A stretch of 23,536 bases of DNA from the NCBI GenBank assembly GCA_002450895.1, contig DKAR01000168.1, positions 57,417 through 80,952 of the forward strand. Direction: 5' to 3'. Shown here piece after piece: positions 1-8,824 of this stretch (the first letter of the stretch is position 1; each line of letters opens with the position of its first letter). The notes beneath the pieces are model-generated. The model was not told where the DNA came from. It did no database searches and saw nothing but the letters and a program-made list of their open reading frames with translations. Source of the DNA: Proteobacteria bacterium UBA6921. Its GTDB lineage: Bacteria; Pseudomonadota; Gammaproteobacteria; SG8-11. Made by a program: the position numbers and the translations under genes.

Positions 1-76
<76 letters not shown>

Positions 77-91
77 AAGCAAGGAATGCGC

Positions 92-120
92 ATTCTACGG
101 AGGCGGTCTGAGAGCGTCAA
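92..120 (-). promoter_or_regulatory. Sigma-70 promoter of the tRNA-Ala gene
   Basis: On the minus strand there is a -35 TTGACG (120-115), a 17-bp spacer and a -10 TAGAAT (97-92), so both boxes match consensus at five of six positions with ideal spacing. A GCGC discriminator follows, as is common at stable-RNA promoters under stringent control. The mature tRNA starts about 16 nt past the -10 box. Nothing else of note lies between gltX and the tRNA. Confidence 0.8.
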
Positions 121-166
121 GCAAGGAGAGAATGATGCCGCGTTGCCCACGCCCCGGACAGAGATC

Positions 167-1561
167 CTATTGAATCCTTTGCAGCGCGCGGTCGACGCGG
201 GTGGCCATGCGGTCCTTGCCGATCAGGTGCGTAGTGACGTCAATGGGTGGCGAAACGGCCGTTCCCATCAAGGCCACTCGCAGCGGCTGGGCGATCTTGC
301 CCAGATTCAAACCCTGCCCGGCCGCAACGTCTTCCAGGGACTTGTGGATGGCCGCCGGAGTCCATGGGTCCAGGGCGACGAGAGCATCGCGCACCGCCCG
401 CAGCGCAGGAGCAATCTCTGGCTTCAGGTGCTTGGTCGCCGCTTTCTCGTCGAAGGATTCGAAGTCCTTGTAAAACGGCACAACGCTGTCCGCCAACTCG
501 ACCAGAGTCTTAACGCGCTCCTGGTGGATCTTTACGACTTCGAGGATGTCCGGCCCCCGGGTCGGATCGATGTCACGCTTGCTCAGGTGCCAGCTCAGGT
601 GGCGGGCGACGTGTTCCGGCGGGCTCGTCTTGATGTAGTGCTGATTCAGCCAGAGCAACTTGTCGGGATTGAACGCGGACGCCGCCTTGTTCACGTTGTT
701 CACGTCGAACAGCTCGATCATCTGGTCGAGCGTAAAAATCTCCTGGTCTCCATGGGACCAACCGAGGCGCACCAGATAATTCAGCAAGGCCTCGGGTAAA
801 AAACCGTCGTCGCGATACTGCATCACGCTGACTGCCCCATGGCGCTTGGAAAGCTTCTGGCCGTCAGCGCCGAGAATCATTGAAACATGCGCATACTGCG
901 GCGGCTCATAACCGAGAGCCTTCAGGATATTCATCTGCCGCGGCGTGTTGTTGAGATGATCATCGCCACGAACCACATGCGTGATCTTCATGTCCATGTC
1001 GTCGACGACGACGGTGAAGTTATAGGTCGGTGATCCGTCCGATCGCGCGATGATCAGGTCGTCCAGCTCGCTGTTTTTGAATACGACCGGTCCTTTGATC
1101 AGATCCTTTACGATTGTGTCGCCTTCGATCGGGCTCTTGAACCGAACCACCGGCGAAACGCCTTCGCGCGGTTCCTTTCGATGCCGGCATCGACCGTCGT
1201 AGCGTGGCTTTTCCTTGCGAGCCATTTGCTCGGCGCGCATCGCGTCCAGTTCCTCTTTACTGCAATAACAGTGATAGGCCGTCCCCGCCTTCAGCATGTC
1301 CTGGATGACTTCCTTGTAACGCGGAAACCGGTGCGTTTGATAAAACGGGCCTTCGTCGTATTCGAGACCCAGCCAGGTCATTCCTTCCAGAATCGCGTTG
1401 ACCGACTCGGCAGTGGATCGCTCCAGGTCGGTGTCCTCGATTCTCAACACAAACGTTCCCCCATGCCGCCGGGCGTGCAGCCAGGAATAAAGTGCAGTAC
1501 GGGCGCCCCCCACATGCAGATAACCGGTGGGGCTGGGAGCAAATCGGGTTCGCAGAGTCAT
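167..1561 (-). CDS. gltX: Glutamyl-tRNA synthetase
   Basis: Class I aminoacyl-tRNA synthetase that charges tRNA-Glu with glutamate in the cytoplasm. The 464-aa product is of normal bacterial GluRS length. It opens with MTLRTRFAPSPTGYLHVGG, which contains the HIGH-type motif (HVGG). A zinc-knuckle segment follows (C-Y-C about 25 residues before C-R-H), and the KLSKRHG signature for ATP binding lies mid-protein. The anticodon-binding C-terminal half ends in RALQRIQ. The frame stays open upstream to 1840, but ATG 1561 is chosen because family homology begins exactly there; the extra residues resemble no GluRS. The Shine-Dalgarno is weak (AAAG next to the ATG). The gene is monocistronic and diverges from the DUF2892 gene. 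Confidence 0.97.
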   Translation of the reverse strand: MTLRTRFAPSPTGYLHVGGARTALYSWLHARRHGGTFVLRIEDTDLERSTAESVNAILEGMTWLGLEYDEGPFYQTHRFPRYKEVIQDMLKAGTAYHCYCSKEELDAMRAEQMARKEKPRYDGRCRHRKEPREGVSPVVRFKSPIEGDTIVKDLIKGPVVFKNSELDDLIIARSDGSPTYNFTVVVDDMDMKITHVVRGDDHLNNTPRQMNILKALGYEPPQYAHVSMILGADGQKLSKRHGAVSVMQYRDDGFLPEALLNYLVRLGWSHGDQEIFTLDQMIELFDVNNVNKAASAFNPDKLLWLNQHYIKTSPPEHVARHLSWHLSKRDIDPTRGPDILEVVKIHQERVKTLVELADSVVPFYKDFESFDEKAATKHLKPEIAPALRAVRDALVALDPWTPAAIHKSLEDVAAGQGLNLGKIAQPLRVALMGTAVSPPIDVTTHLIGKDRMATRVDRALQRIQ

Positions 1562-1598
1562 CTTTATATATAGAGCGTTCAGGTCATTGAGGGGGCCT

Positions 1599-1627
1599 AT
1601 TGTAAGTGCAGCGGCGGCAATTGCGAA
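1599..1627 (-). promoter_or_regulatory. Probable gltX promoter
   Basis: The minus strand carries TTCGCA (1627-1622), a 17-bp spacer and TACAAT (1604-1599). The -10 box is good and the -35 is weak. This would give a leader of roughly 30 nt before the gltX ATG at 1561. It is called on box match and position only. Confidence 0.4.
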
Positions 1628-1874
1628 CGTATCTGAACCAAAAATCTTTGTTTCCCAGCCGTTTGGAGTGTGCTCCGGCCCCGAGGCCCAGGCGTTTTGG
1701 CGCTCGCACACGCCGCGCGAGTCATCCCCTTCCCGATGTAAGACGCCCGATCTCAGCCGAAGGCGCGCGCAGCCGATAAAGACGATGGATTGGCGCCACG
1801 CAACGGACCGGTGGGTCGTGTGCCTGGTGTTTTTTTGCAATCAATAACGAATCGAATAACAGGCAGACGCGACA
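1628..1874. other. Rest of the gltX / DUF2892 divergent intergenic region
   Basis: The gap between the two divergent starts is 313 bp. Beyond the probable gltX promoter I see no convincing gene. The end next to the plus-strand gene is AT-rich (a T run near 1830, then AATCAATAACGAATCGAATAAC) and is a plausible promoter region, but I cannot fix -35 and -10 boxes there with confidence. Confidence 0.4.
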
Positions 1875-2258
1875 ATGACGGAACGCACTTTTCGCATCTT
1901 GCTCGGATCCGTACTGATCGCCCTGCTCTACTTTGGGCGATCGGAGTGGATTGCGGCGTACATTATCGTGATTTTGTTCGAGTTCGCCACGAACTGGCGA
2001 ATTCCGGTATTGGTTTCCCGATTCCGTTTTGGCGATGAAAAATACGCCGGCCCCACCTTTGCAGGAAACACAAGGTTTAATTTCGAAGCTGAGCGCGCGC
2101 TGCGCTTTGTCGTCGCGGTATTTATCGGAGTTTCCATCTGGGTTGTCGGCGATCCGCTTTGGTTCTTTCCATGGTTCGTTGCATTCATGTTGCTCGGTGC
2201 CGGCCTCACCAATATCTGCCCAATGGGCATGGCGCTGCGCCGTATAGGATTCAAATGA
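1875..2258 (+). CDS. Small inner-membrane protein, DUF2892-like
   Basis: The 127-aa product has about three hydrophobic stretches (residues 7-37, 76-91 and 95-111) and ends in LTNICPMGMALRRIGFK. That Cys-Pro followed by a short basic tail resembles the end of the DUF2892 (YgaP-like inner membrane) family. Classic DUF2892 proteins are only about 60-70 aa, so the first half is an extension. No catalytic motif is visible and the function is unknown. The stop codon overlaps the start of the hybrid kinase as ATGA, which suggests translational coupling and shared regulation. The Shine-Dalgarno is poor (GGCAGACG). Membrane location is well supported; the family name is less certain. Confidence 0.7.
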   Translation: MTERTFRILLGSVLIALLYFGRSEWIAAYIIVILFEFATNWRIPVLVSRFRFGDEKYAGPTFAGNTRFNFEAERALRFVVAVFIGVSIWVVGDPLWFFPWFVAFMLLGAGLTNICPMGMALRRIGFK

Positions 2259-4486
2259 GCGAGCAGCGCTTCGTCGTAGATAACGACTGGACACGCAACT
2301 GGGAAGCCTCAATTGCAGTAAAGATTACCGCTGTGGTCATCTGGGCCTTAGTGTTCTCGAGCATTATCATTAGCGCCGTCGTGCTTTACGGGACCGACAA
2401 GCGACTCCTTGTCGAGGACACACAAAGAGAAGAAGCCGCATCGACCCACCTGCAGGATTGGTTCAAATCAAACTATCTTTCCAAATCCGACACCATGGAA
2501 ACCCAACTGGCCGCGCTGGCCGAGGAGTACGGGTTTTCCGGACTGAAGGTCAAAGTGTACGACTCCGAATGGCGGGCTGGAATTTTTGACGACTCCCTCG
2601 AAGCACGGCCAGAACGTCGGATTCACTTTGAAGATGAACAAGGCGGAATGCACTCCGGCTCACTGGTGCTGTTCCTGCGTCCGGTCGCTCAGCGTGTGGC
2701 TGAAAAGCGCTCCAACTTCATGCTTGGTGTCCTTGTTGCCCTGCTGGCATTCGGCGCATTCCTGATCTGGATCACCAACCGGATTGTCGCCGCGCCGATC
2801 AAAAAAGCCGTGGAGACGATGCGTCGTGTCACCAATGGCGATCTGGATTTGCGACTCGACGTCGACCGCCGTGATGAATATGGCCATCTCGCGGAGTTTT
2901 TCAACTCGATGCTGAACAGCATCAATGACAAACAGCACGAACTCGAGTTGGCATTGCAAACGGCGGAGCGCGCCGACAAGGCGAAGAGCACGTTTTTGGC
3001 CAACATGAGCCATGAGCTGCGCACGCCGCTGACCGCCGTGCTCGGTTTTGCCGAAACGCTCCTTGACCCGAAGCTGAGCAAGGAAGAGCACGATGGGAAT
3101 GTACGGACCATCATGCGCACCGGCGGCCATCTGCTCAATGTCATCAACGATATTCTGGATCTTGGAAAGATTGAGGCAGACCGACTGATCCTGGAACGCG
3201 TGCCACTCTCACCATTCCAGCTGATGAGCGAACTGCGCACCTCGATGGAACTTCAGGCGCGCGCGAAGAACATCAACTTCGAGATCAACTACGAATATCC
3301 GATTCCGGTTTCAATCATTACGGACCCGCTGCGCCTCAAGCAGATTTTGCTCAACCTCTGCGGCAATGCGCTCAAATTCACACCCAATGGAACAGTAACC
3401 GTCAACGTGCGGGCCGATATCGACCAGGACACCATTTCGTTCGAGGTCATCGATACCGGCATCGGGATGACCGACGAACAGATGAACCGGATCTTCTCGG
3501 ACTTTACCCAGGCAGACTCCTCCATTACGAAAAAATTCGGCGGCACGGGGCTGGGGCTTTCGATCTCGCGACGTCTTGCAGAGATGCTGAATGGCAGTTT
3601 GTCCGTCACCAGCCGTGTGAATGTCGGAAGCCGTTTCAAACTCACCGTCGGCACCGGATCCCTCGCGCACGTGACATTGGTTCGACGTGCCGACCAGCAA
3701 CCGGAAGTCATTCGCGCCCGCGACCCGGCCCAGGTGCGCCCCATGTTGTCTGGCCGTGTTCTGCTTGCGGAAGACAGCATCGACAATCAAAACCTGATCA
3801 AGTTTCTGCTGCGACAGGTCGGCGTCACCGCCACGTGCGTGGACAACGGGGAACTCGCCGTTGCCGCTGCCAAGAAGGAACAGTTCGACCTTGTCTTGAT
3901 GGACATGCAAATGCCGATCATGGATGGCCTGCAGGCAACCCGGATCCTGCGCACCGACGGATTCAGCGCACCAATCATCGCAATCACCGCCAACGCATTT
4001 CGCGAGGATCGCGATCGCTGTATTGCGTCGGGCTGCAACGATGTCGTGACCAAGCCCATCGACGTGCAGTATTTCCAGGATATTCTTTCCAAATACCTGA
4101 CCCCCGCACCTGCTGCGGAGAACACGGTAAAAACAATCCCGGGGCGACCCATGAAAACTGCCGCTGACATCAATAACGCCGATCCGGAATTTCAGGAACT
4201 GATCGGAATCTTTCTGGAAAACCTTCCGAATCGCGTCGCCGCCATCGAAACGCCCCTGCAGGCTGAAGACTGGAAAGCCGTCAAGGCCGCAGCGCATACA
4301 CTGAAAGGTATTGGCGGCTCCTACGGCTTCTCGAACGTTACAGCCGTGTGTGCCGATATTGAACGCGCCGCACTCAACACCGATTCAGCAACGTGCAAGA
4401 CCCTCCTTGCGCAGTTGCGAGACATCATGGAAAGTGCGCTGTCGACCCACGCGGTTTCCCCGAACCGCGATGCCATGTCCAGCTAG
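2255..4486 (+). CDS. Hybrid sensor histidine kinase (TM-HAMP-HisKA-HATPase-REC-Hpt)
   Basis: Membrane-bound hybrid kinase of 743 aa carrying a full phosphorelay. Two transmembrane helices (about 24-45 and 155-175) flank a small periplasmic loop of about 110 aa with no sensor domain I recognise. HAMP spans about 172-225. HisKA contains MSHELRTPLT with phospho-acceptor His253. The ATPase has an N-box (LCGNALKF), a G1 box DTGIGM and a G2 box GGTGLGLSIS. The receiver (501-615) has LVLMDMQMPIMDG with Asp550 and TKP at 599-601. The Hpt domain contains AAHTLKGIGGSYGF with His681. ATG 2255 is chosen over upstream starts because it overlaps the preceding stop and gives the expected short cytoplasmic N-terminus. 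No output regulator adjoins it, so its partner is unknown. It is convergent with the GGDEF gene, 24 bp away. Confidence 0.93.
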   Translation: MSEQRFVVDNDWTRNWEASIAVKITAVVIWALVFSSIIISAVVLYGTDKRLLVEDTQREEAASTHLQDWFKSNYLSKSDTMETQLAALAEEYGFSGLKVKVYDSEWRAGIFDDSLEARPERRIHFEDEQGGMHSGSLVLFLRPVAQRVAEKRSNFMLGVLVALLAFGAFLIWITNRIVAAPIKKAVETMRRVTNGDLDLRLDVDRRDEYGHLAEFFNSMLNSINDKQHELELALQTAERADKAKSTFLANMSHELRTPLTAVLGFAETLLDPKLSKEEHDGNVRTIMRTGGHLLNVINDILDLGKIEADRLILERVPLSPFQLMSELRTSMELQARAKNINFEINYEYPIPVSIITDPLRLKQILLNLCGNALKFTPNGTVTVNVRADIDQDTISFEVIDTGIGMTDEQMNRIFSDFTQADSSITKKFGGTGLGLSISRRLAEMLNGSLSVTSRVNVGSRFKLTVGTGSLAHVTLVRRADQQPEVIRARDPAQVRPMLSGRVLLAEDSIDNQNLIKFLLRQVGVTATCVDNGELAVAAAKKEQFDLVLMDMQMPIMDGLQATRILRTDGFSAPIIAITANAFREDRDRCIASGCNDVVTKPIDVQYFQDILSKYLTPAPAAENTVKTIPGRPMKTAADINNADPEFQELIGIFLENLPNRVAAIETPLQAEDWKAVKAAAHTLKGIGGSYGFSNVTAVCADIERAALNTDSATCKTLLAQLRDIMESALSTHAVSPNRDAMSS

Positions 4487-4510
4487 CCTCGTGGACTGCC
4501 ACATCTCGTC

Positions 4511-6568
4511 CTAGGCTTCACTGCAAACCACACGATTGCGCCCGTCTTTTTTGGCGATATAAAGTGCCGCATCAGCGCACCGCGCCAACTCAGTTGCGTC
4601 CATTCCGGAACCCAGCGCTGCGACTCCCGCACTGAAAGTCACGCGTTCAATATTCGCATGATCGAGTGCCGAAAATCGGGCGCGAGCGTCCTCAAGGATA
4701 CGATTCGCTTCCGCCAGCGTCGTGTTCTGCAAGACGATCATAACTTCCTCGCCCCCATATCGCCCGATGGCATCGCTTCGACGCAGCCGCGTCGTGAGCA
4801 ATTGCGAAAGACTTTTCAGAATCCGATCGCCCGCCTGATGACCATAGTTGTCATTCACTCGCTTGAAGTGATCAAGGTCCAGCATGGCGACACAGAGCGG
4901 CCAGCCGCGCCGCGTAGCCGCAGCGATTTCCCGCTCGAGCGATTCCTTGATCGCGCTGTGATTGAGCAGCCCGGTTAATCCGTCGCGGACAACCATGGAA
5001 CGAATCGCTCGGGCGCGTTGCGCATGAGAGACTGCCGCATCAATCAGCACCTGCGGGTGCACTGACTTGTCGAGAAACGCATCCGCACCCATTCCCGCAG
5101 CACGCTGCATCGATTCCTGATTTGCCTCCGCCGTCAGAAAAATAATGGGGATGTCAAAATAGACGTGATGCTGGCGAAGTACAGCGGCAATTTCGAATCC
5201 ATTGCAGGGCTCCATATGCAAATCGAGCAAGATCACATCAGGCCGGAACTCGCCAAGCTTGATCATGACGTCCAACGGATTTGAGATGGCCTCCACTCGC
5301 ATCCCTCTTTGTTCGAGGAAACTGCGGTACAGTGTGCCCTGTGAAACGGAATCATCGACGATCAGCGCGCGGAGCGGATCGGAGCGTGACGAGTCCGTCA
5401 GCCGGTCAATGGTTGAAACCAGTTCCCCGACATTCACCGGTTTTACGAAGTAAGCGGACGCCCCCGCACGAACTCCCTCAAGGCGTTCCTGCAATCCATC
5501 GTGGGCTGTAAGAAAGACGACTGGACGATCGAATCCGGAACTCCGAAGGTTCAGAACTTCGGTCGCACCATCGCCATCGGGGAGTTCGTAGTCCATCAAC
5601 AGAATGGCGGGCACGCCGTGCTCCAGTTCAGACCTGAGATCAGCGACCGTTCCGACGGAACGCGCACTGTAACCAAAATGGCTCAACTGCTCGACAAGAT
5701 GGCGTGCGATAACTTCATCGTCTTCGACAACAAGTACTTTCGATGCTCCGGGTCGCGCTGACATCCCCAACTTCGGCGCGGGTTGCGGCACCGCTTGGAC
5801 ATCCCCCTGCGAATCTATAACCGACTTTACTTTTTCCAGCAGCGGTTCAATATCGCCGCGAGCAAAGGGAACGCCGTGATCCGGGCCTCGCGGCAACATG
5901 CGCTTCAGTCGCGCTTCCAGTGCCCGCGCCGCGCCACTCACTGACGAAAATCCCAACGTCGCCGACGCCCCTGTGAGACTGTGGGCGAGACGATAAAACT
6001 CGCGCACGCTTTCCGGAGATCCAAGATTTGAAATGCAGTTGCTGAACGCGCTGAGAAGTTGCTGTAACCGATTGGCGAGATCGGCGGAAAAATCCGCACG
6101 CGCCGTTTGAAGTTGCTCAGCGAAGCACTGCTCTGCAGACTCATCAACCGACCCATCAACACCGTCCAGGCGAACCTGACTTTTCTGCGACCGGCTCCAT
6201 GCCTCACGCAAGCGCTGCGGCAAAGAAATGGGATCAAACGGTTTGCTCACGACATCAACGGCACCCAGCGACATGTAGTGGGCAACTTCGTGACTCTGCG
6301 CCTTTGCCGTCATAAACACGACCGGCGCAGCGGACACAGCGGGCAACATACGGAGATGGCGCATCGTTTCCAATCCATCCATCCGCGGCATCATCACGTC
6401 GAGCAAAACAAGTTGCGGAGCAAAGCGCGGGGCGACGTGAAGCGCATCCTCGCCGCAGCTGCAGACCTCGACCTTAAAACGACCGACATTCTCCAGCGCG
6501 GTACGGGCGACCACCTGCAACGCAGGATCATCCTCCACCAGCAATACTCGCTCCAGTGTTTCCGTCAT
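4511..6568 (-). CDS. Multi-receiver diguanylate cyclase (REC-Hpt-REC-REC-GGDEF)
   Basis: Cytoplasmic 685-aa signalling protein. Receiver 1 has LVLLDVMMPRMDG (Asp57) and SKP at 108-110. An Hpt domain follows with RLAHSLTGASATLGF (His196). Receiver 2 has AILLMDYELPDGDG (Asp326) and VKP. Receiver 3 has VILLDLHMEPCNG (Asp449) and DKS. A GGDEF domain spans about 525-685, with DGLTGLLNH at its start and GGEEV (605-609) at the active site. An RxxD product-inhibition site (596-599) lies five residues upstream, so c-di-GMP synthesis with feedback is likely; the final Val in place of Phe is unusual. It is the last gene of a three-gene operon, 27 bp after the CHASE kinase, so that kinase may feed its receivers. 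It carries no membrane segment. Confidence 0.93.
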   Translation of the reverse strand: MTETLERVLLVEDDPALQVVARTALENVGRFKVEVCSCGEDALHVAPRFAPQLVLLDVMMPRMDGLETMRHLRMLPAVSAAPVVFMTAKAQSHEVAHYMSLGAVDVVSKPFDPISLPQRLREAWSRSQKSQVRLDGVDGSVDESAEQCFAEQLQTARADFSADLANRLQQLLSAFSNCISNLGSPESVREFYRLAHSLTGASATLGFSSVSGAARALEARLKRMLPRGPDHGVPFARGDIEPLLEKVKSVIDSQGDVQAVPQPAPKLGMSARPGASKVLVVEDDEVIARHLVEQLSHFGYSARSVGTVADLRSELEHGVPAILLMDYELPDGDGATEVLNLRSSGFDRPVVFLTAHDGLQERLEGVRAGASAYFVKPVNVGELVSTIDRLTDSSRSDPLRALIVDDSVSQGTLYRSFLEQRGMRVEAISNPLDVMIKLGEFRPDVILLDLHMEPCNGFEIAAVLRQHHVYFDIPIIFLTAEANQESMQRAAGMGADAFLDKSVHPQVLIDAAVSHAQRARAIRSMVVRDGLTGLLNHSAIKESLEREIAAATRRGWPLCVAMLDLDHFKRVNDNYGHQAGDRILKSLSQLLTTRLRRSDAIGRYGGEEVMIVLQNTTLAEANRILEDARARFSALDHANIERVTFSAGVAALGSGMDATELARCADAALYIAKKDGRNRVVCSEA

Positions 6569-6595
6569 GGGGACATCCCTCCAACAATACGAATT

Positions 6596-8791
6596 TCAAC
6601 TTGCATAGACATAGCGATAGCTGCTGCGCGCACGCGGCAACTCAAAATAGAACGTCGTCCCCGGCCCATCCGAAGCCAGCCCGATGTAGCCATCCATGCG
6701 CTCAATCAACATGCGTGAAATGCTCAGCCCCAAACCGGTACCGCCTTTTTGCCGGGTATCGGAGCTGTCCGCCTGCGCGAACTTCTCGAACATCCGCGCC
6801 CGGAAATCATCCGGGACACCCGGACCCTGATCCGTCACCAGGAAACGAATCAGTTTTTCGCGAACTTCGATACTTACCGTTACGACGCCCAATGACGGAG
6901 AGTATTTGGCGGCGTTGGAAATGAGATTCGTCAAGACCTGAATAACACGGTCGGCGTCGCCAACGACGAACAGATCCTCGTCGGGACATTTGCATTCCAG
7001 GACCGCACCGTGCTGTTTTACGAATGACTCATTCGACGAACTCGCACTGCGTACCAACTCCGAAACATTTAGCGGGCGAATGTCAAATGCAAGTTTCCCC
7101 GTTTCCATTTTCTGCAGGTCCAGCATGTCGTTGGTCAGGCGCACAAGTCGCTCGCTACTGTCCCGCGCGACGTTGACCAGTTCCGCCGCCTGCGCAGGAA
7201 GCGCGCCGGTGGCGCCACTCGCCACCAGTGCAAGTGAGCCATGAATGGCGGTCAGTGGCGTGCGCATTTCATGACTGACTGTGGAAACAAATTCGTTTTT
7301 CAAACGTTCGACGCGTTTACGATCCGTAATGTCGCGCAGGTGTGCTGTGAAATACATCTTGTTGTTGGCGGTCCACGCCGCCAGTGAGATCTCAAGCGGA
7401 AAATCCGCGCCAGATTTTCGCCGCCCGGTAATTTCCACGCGGCGCCCGATAATCTTGGAAGCGCCGGTCTTGATGAAGTTTGAAAAACCTGCCGTGTGTG
7501 CGGAGTGAAATTGAGGTGGCATCAGAATGGTTAGCGGCTGTCCGGCGGCGTCATTGGCGCTGATTTCAAACATATCCTCTGCCGACTTGTTCAGGTAGAC
7601 GATCAATCCCGAAGAATCGGCCGTAACGATTCCATCGTTCGCCGTGTCGGAGACTGCACGGAATTGCTCTTCTTTTTGAGCCAGCTTTGCCGCTGCGTGT
7701 TTTGCGCTGATTTCCGCACGCTTGTATTGCCGTGCGATGGACGCAATGCTGAAGAACAGAAGTAGATCGATTGCCACTCCGCCAATCGCGACGACCAGCG
7801 GCTGGCTTTCTTCGGCAACTGTCACATAGTCCGGATTGCTTGCAAATCGAATCCCCCACACGCGCCCCCCAATCGGCAACATTACAAATCGCGTGTGGTC
7901 CTGCTCGAGATGCACCGCAGCCAACTGCATCGACCGGTCAGAGTCATACAACAACCGGGACGGATCGGGTTTTTCACCATCAAAAATTTCGAAGTCGATA
8001 TTGGCGGAACTGGAACCCAGAATGCCCGACATCAAATCGTTGGTTCGAAACGGACTATAGACGTAGCCTCGCAAAGCCGAACGGCGCTCTTCGACGCTGT
8101 TGATCGGCATGCCGCGCTGATATACCGGCAGATACATGAGAAAGCCGCGCTGCACATCTTCTTTGGTTTCCTGCACCAGTGTTACGACTCCGGATATGGC
8201 GACATTACCGGTATCGCGTGCGCGCGCCATGGCCTCGCGCCGTACGGGCTCCGAAAACATGTCATAGCCGAATGCGCGGAGATTCCGTCCTTTGAGCGGT
8301 TCCAGATAGACGATGGCCGAGGTTTCTGAACGTTGCCCCACGGGATGCACGTCGAACTGCGGATATCCTTCGGAACGAACCTGCGAAATGACTTCCTTTG
8401 TTTTTCCGGACGGAATCATCATGCTGAACCCGATTCCCTGCAATCCCGGATAGTAGCGATCGACCTCAAGAGCACTTACATAGTCACGCCACTGGCTCCG
8501 TGTAACGTTGGGAATCGTCTTGAACAATCCAAGTCCGCCGCGCAACACTTCTTCATATTCCGTCATCCGCCTGCTAATGGCCTTTTCAATATCCTCAGTC
8601 TTGTACTCGAAACGATCGCGGGCGCGCTGCACGGCAAACTGGTCGGAAAGATACCAGGCCAGCGCCGTTACAATCAGCGAGCCTGCCAGTGCGATCCACG
8701 CTGTCGCGGGATGTCGCAATACATTCGTAATCCAGTGGACGTCCGCAGTCCAGACACTTACTTTTCCTTTTTTCCCAGGCGTCGCGGACAT
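6596..8791 (-). CDS. CHASE-PAS sensor histidine kinase
   Basis: Membrane-bound sensor kinase of 731 aa. A transmembrane helix (31-50) leads into a periplasmic CHASE domain (about 60-320; RDRFEYKTEDIEKAISRRM and YYPGLQGIGFSMMIP are typical), a domain family known to bind small extracellular ligands. A second helix (332-352) is followed by a PAS domain (about 375-490). HisKA has FVSTVSHEMRTPLT with His507. The ATPase has an N-box (SNAAKY), a G1 box DQGPG and a G2 box GGTGLGLSIS. There is no receiver, so it is a classical kinase. The start is supported by AAGGTG 7 nt upstream. It lies 33 bp after the OmpR-family regulator, its likely direct partner, and 27 bp before the GGDEF gene. The ligand cannot be read from the sequence. 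Confidence 0.93.
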   Translation of the reverse strand: MSATPGKKGKVSVWTADVHWITNVLRHPATAWIALAGSLIVTALAWYLSDQFAVQRARDRFEYKTEDIEKAISRRMTEYEEVLRGGLGLFKTIPNVTRSQWRDYVSALEVDRYYPGLQGIGFSMMIPSGKTKEVISQVRSEGYPQFDVHPVGQRSETSAIVYLEPLKGRNLRAFGYDMFSEPVRREAMARARDTGNVAISGVVTLVQETKEDVQRGFLMYLPVYQRGMPINSVEERRSALRGYVYSPFRTNDLMSGILGSSSANIDFEIFDGEKPDPSRLLYDSDRSMQLAAVHLEQDHTRFVMLPIGGRVWGIRFASNPDYVTVAEESQPLVVAIGGVAIDLLLFFSIASIARQYKRAEISAKHAAAKLAQKEEQFRAVSDTANDGIVTADSSGLIVYLNKSAEDMFEISANDAAGQPLTILMPPQFHSAHTAGFSNFIKTGASKIIGRRVEITGRRKSGADFPLEISLAAWTANNKMYFTAHLRDITDRKRVERLKNEFVSTVSHEMRTPLTAIHGSLALVASGATGALPAQAAELVNVARDSSERLVRLTNDMLDLQKMETGKLAFDIRPLNVSELVRSASSSNESFVKQHGAVLECKCPDEDLFVVGDADRVIQVLTNLISNAAKYSPSLGVVTVSIEVREKLIRFLVTDQGPGVPDDFRARMFEKFAQADSSDTRQKGGTGLGLSISRMLIERMDGYIGLASDGPGTTFYFELPRARSSYRYVYAS

Positions 8792-8824
8792 CTCTATCGC
8801 ACCTTCATGGCGTGTGAAAGGGGC

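Noticed and set aside
1562..1840. N-terminal extension of GltX in the same open frame
   Set aside because: GluRS homology begins at MTLRTRFAPSPTG; the upstream residues show no family similarity and include the probable promoter.
3289..4297. Minus-strand open frames within the hybrid kinase gene
   Set aside because: They are antisense shadows; the plus-strand frame holds all kinase, receiver and Hpt motifs.
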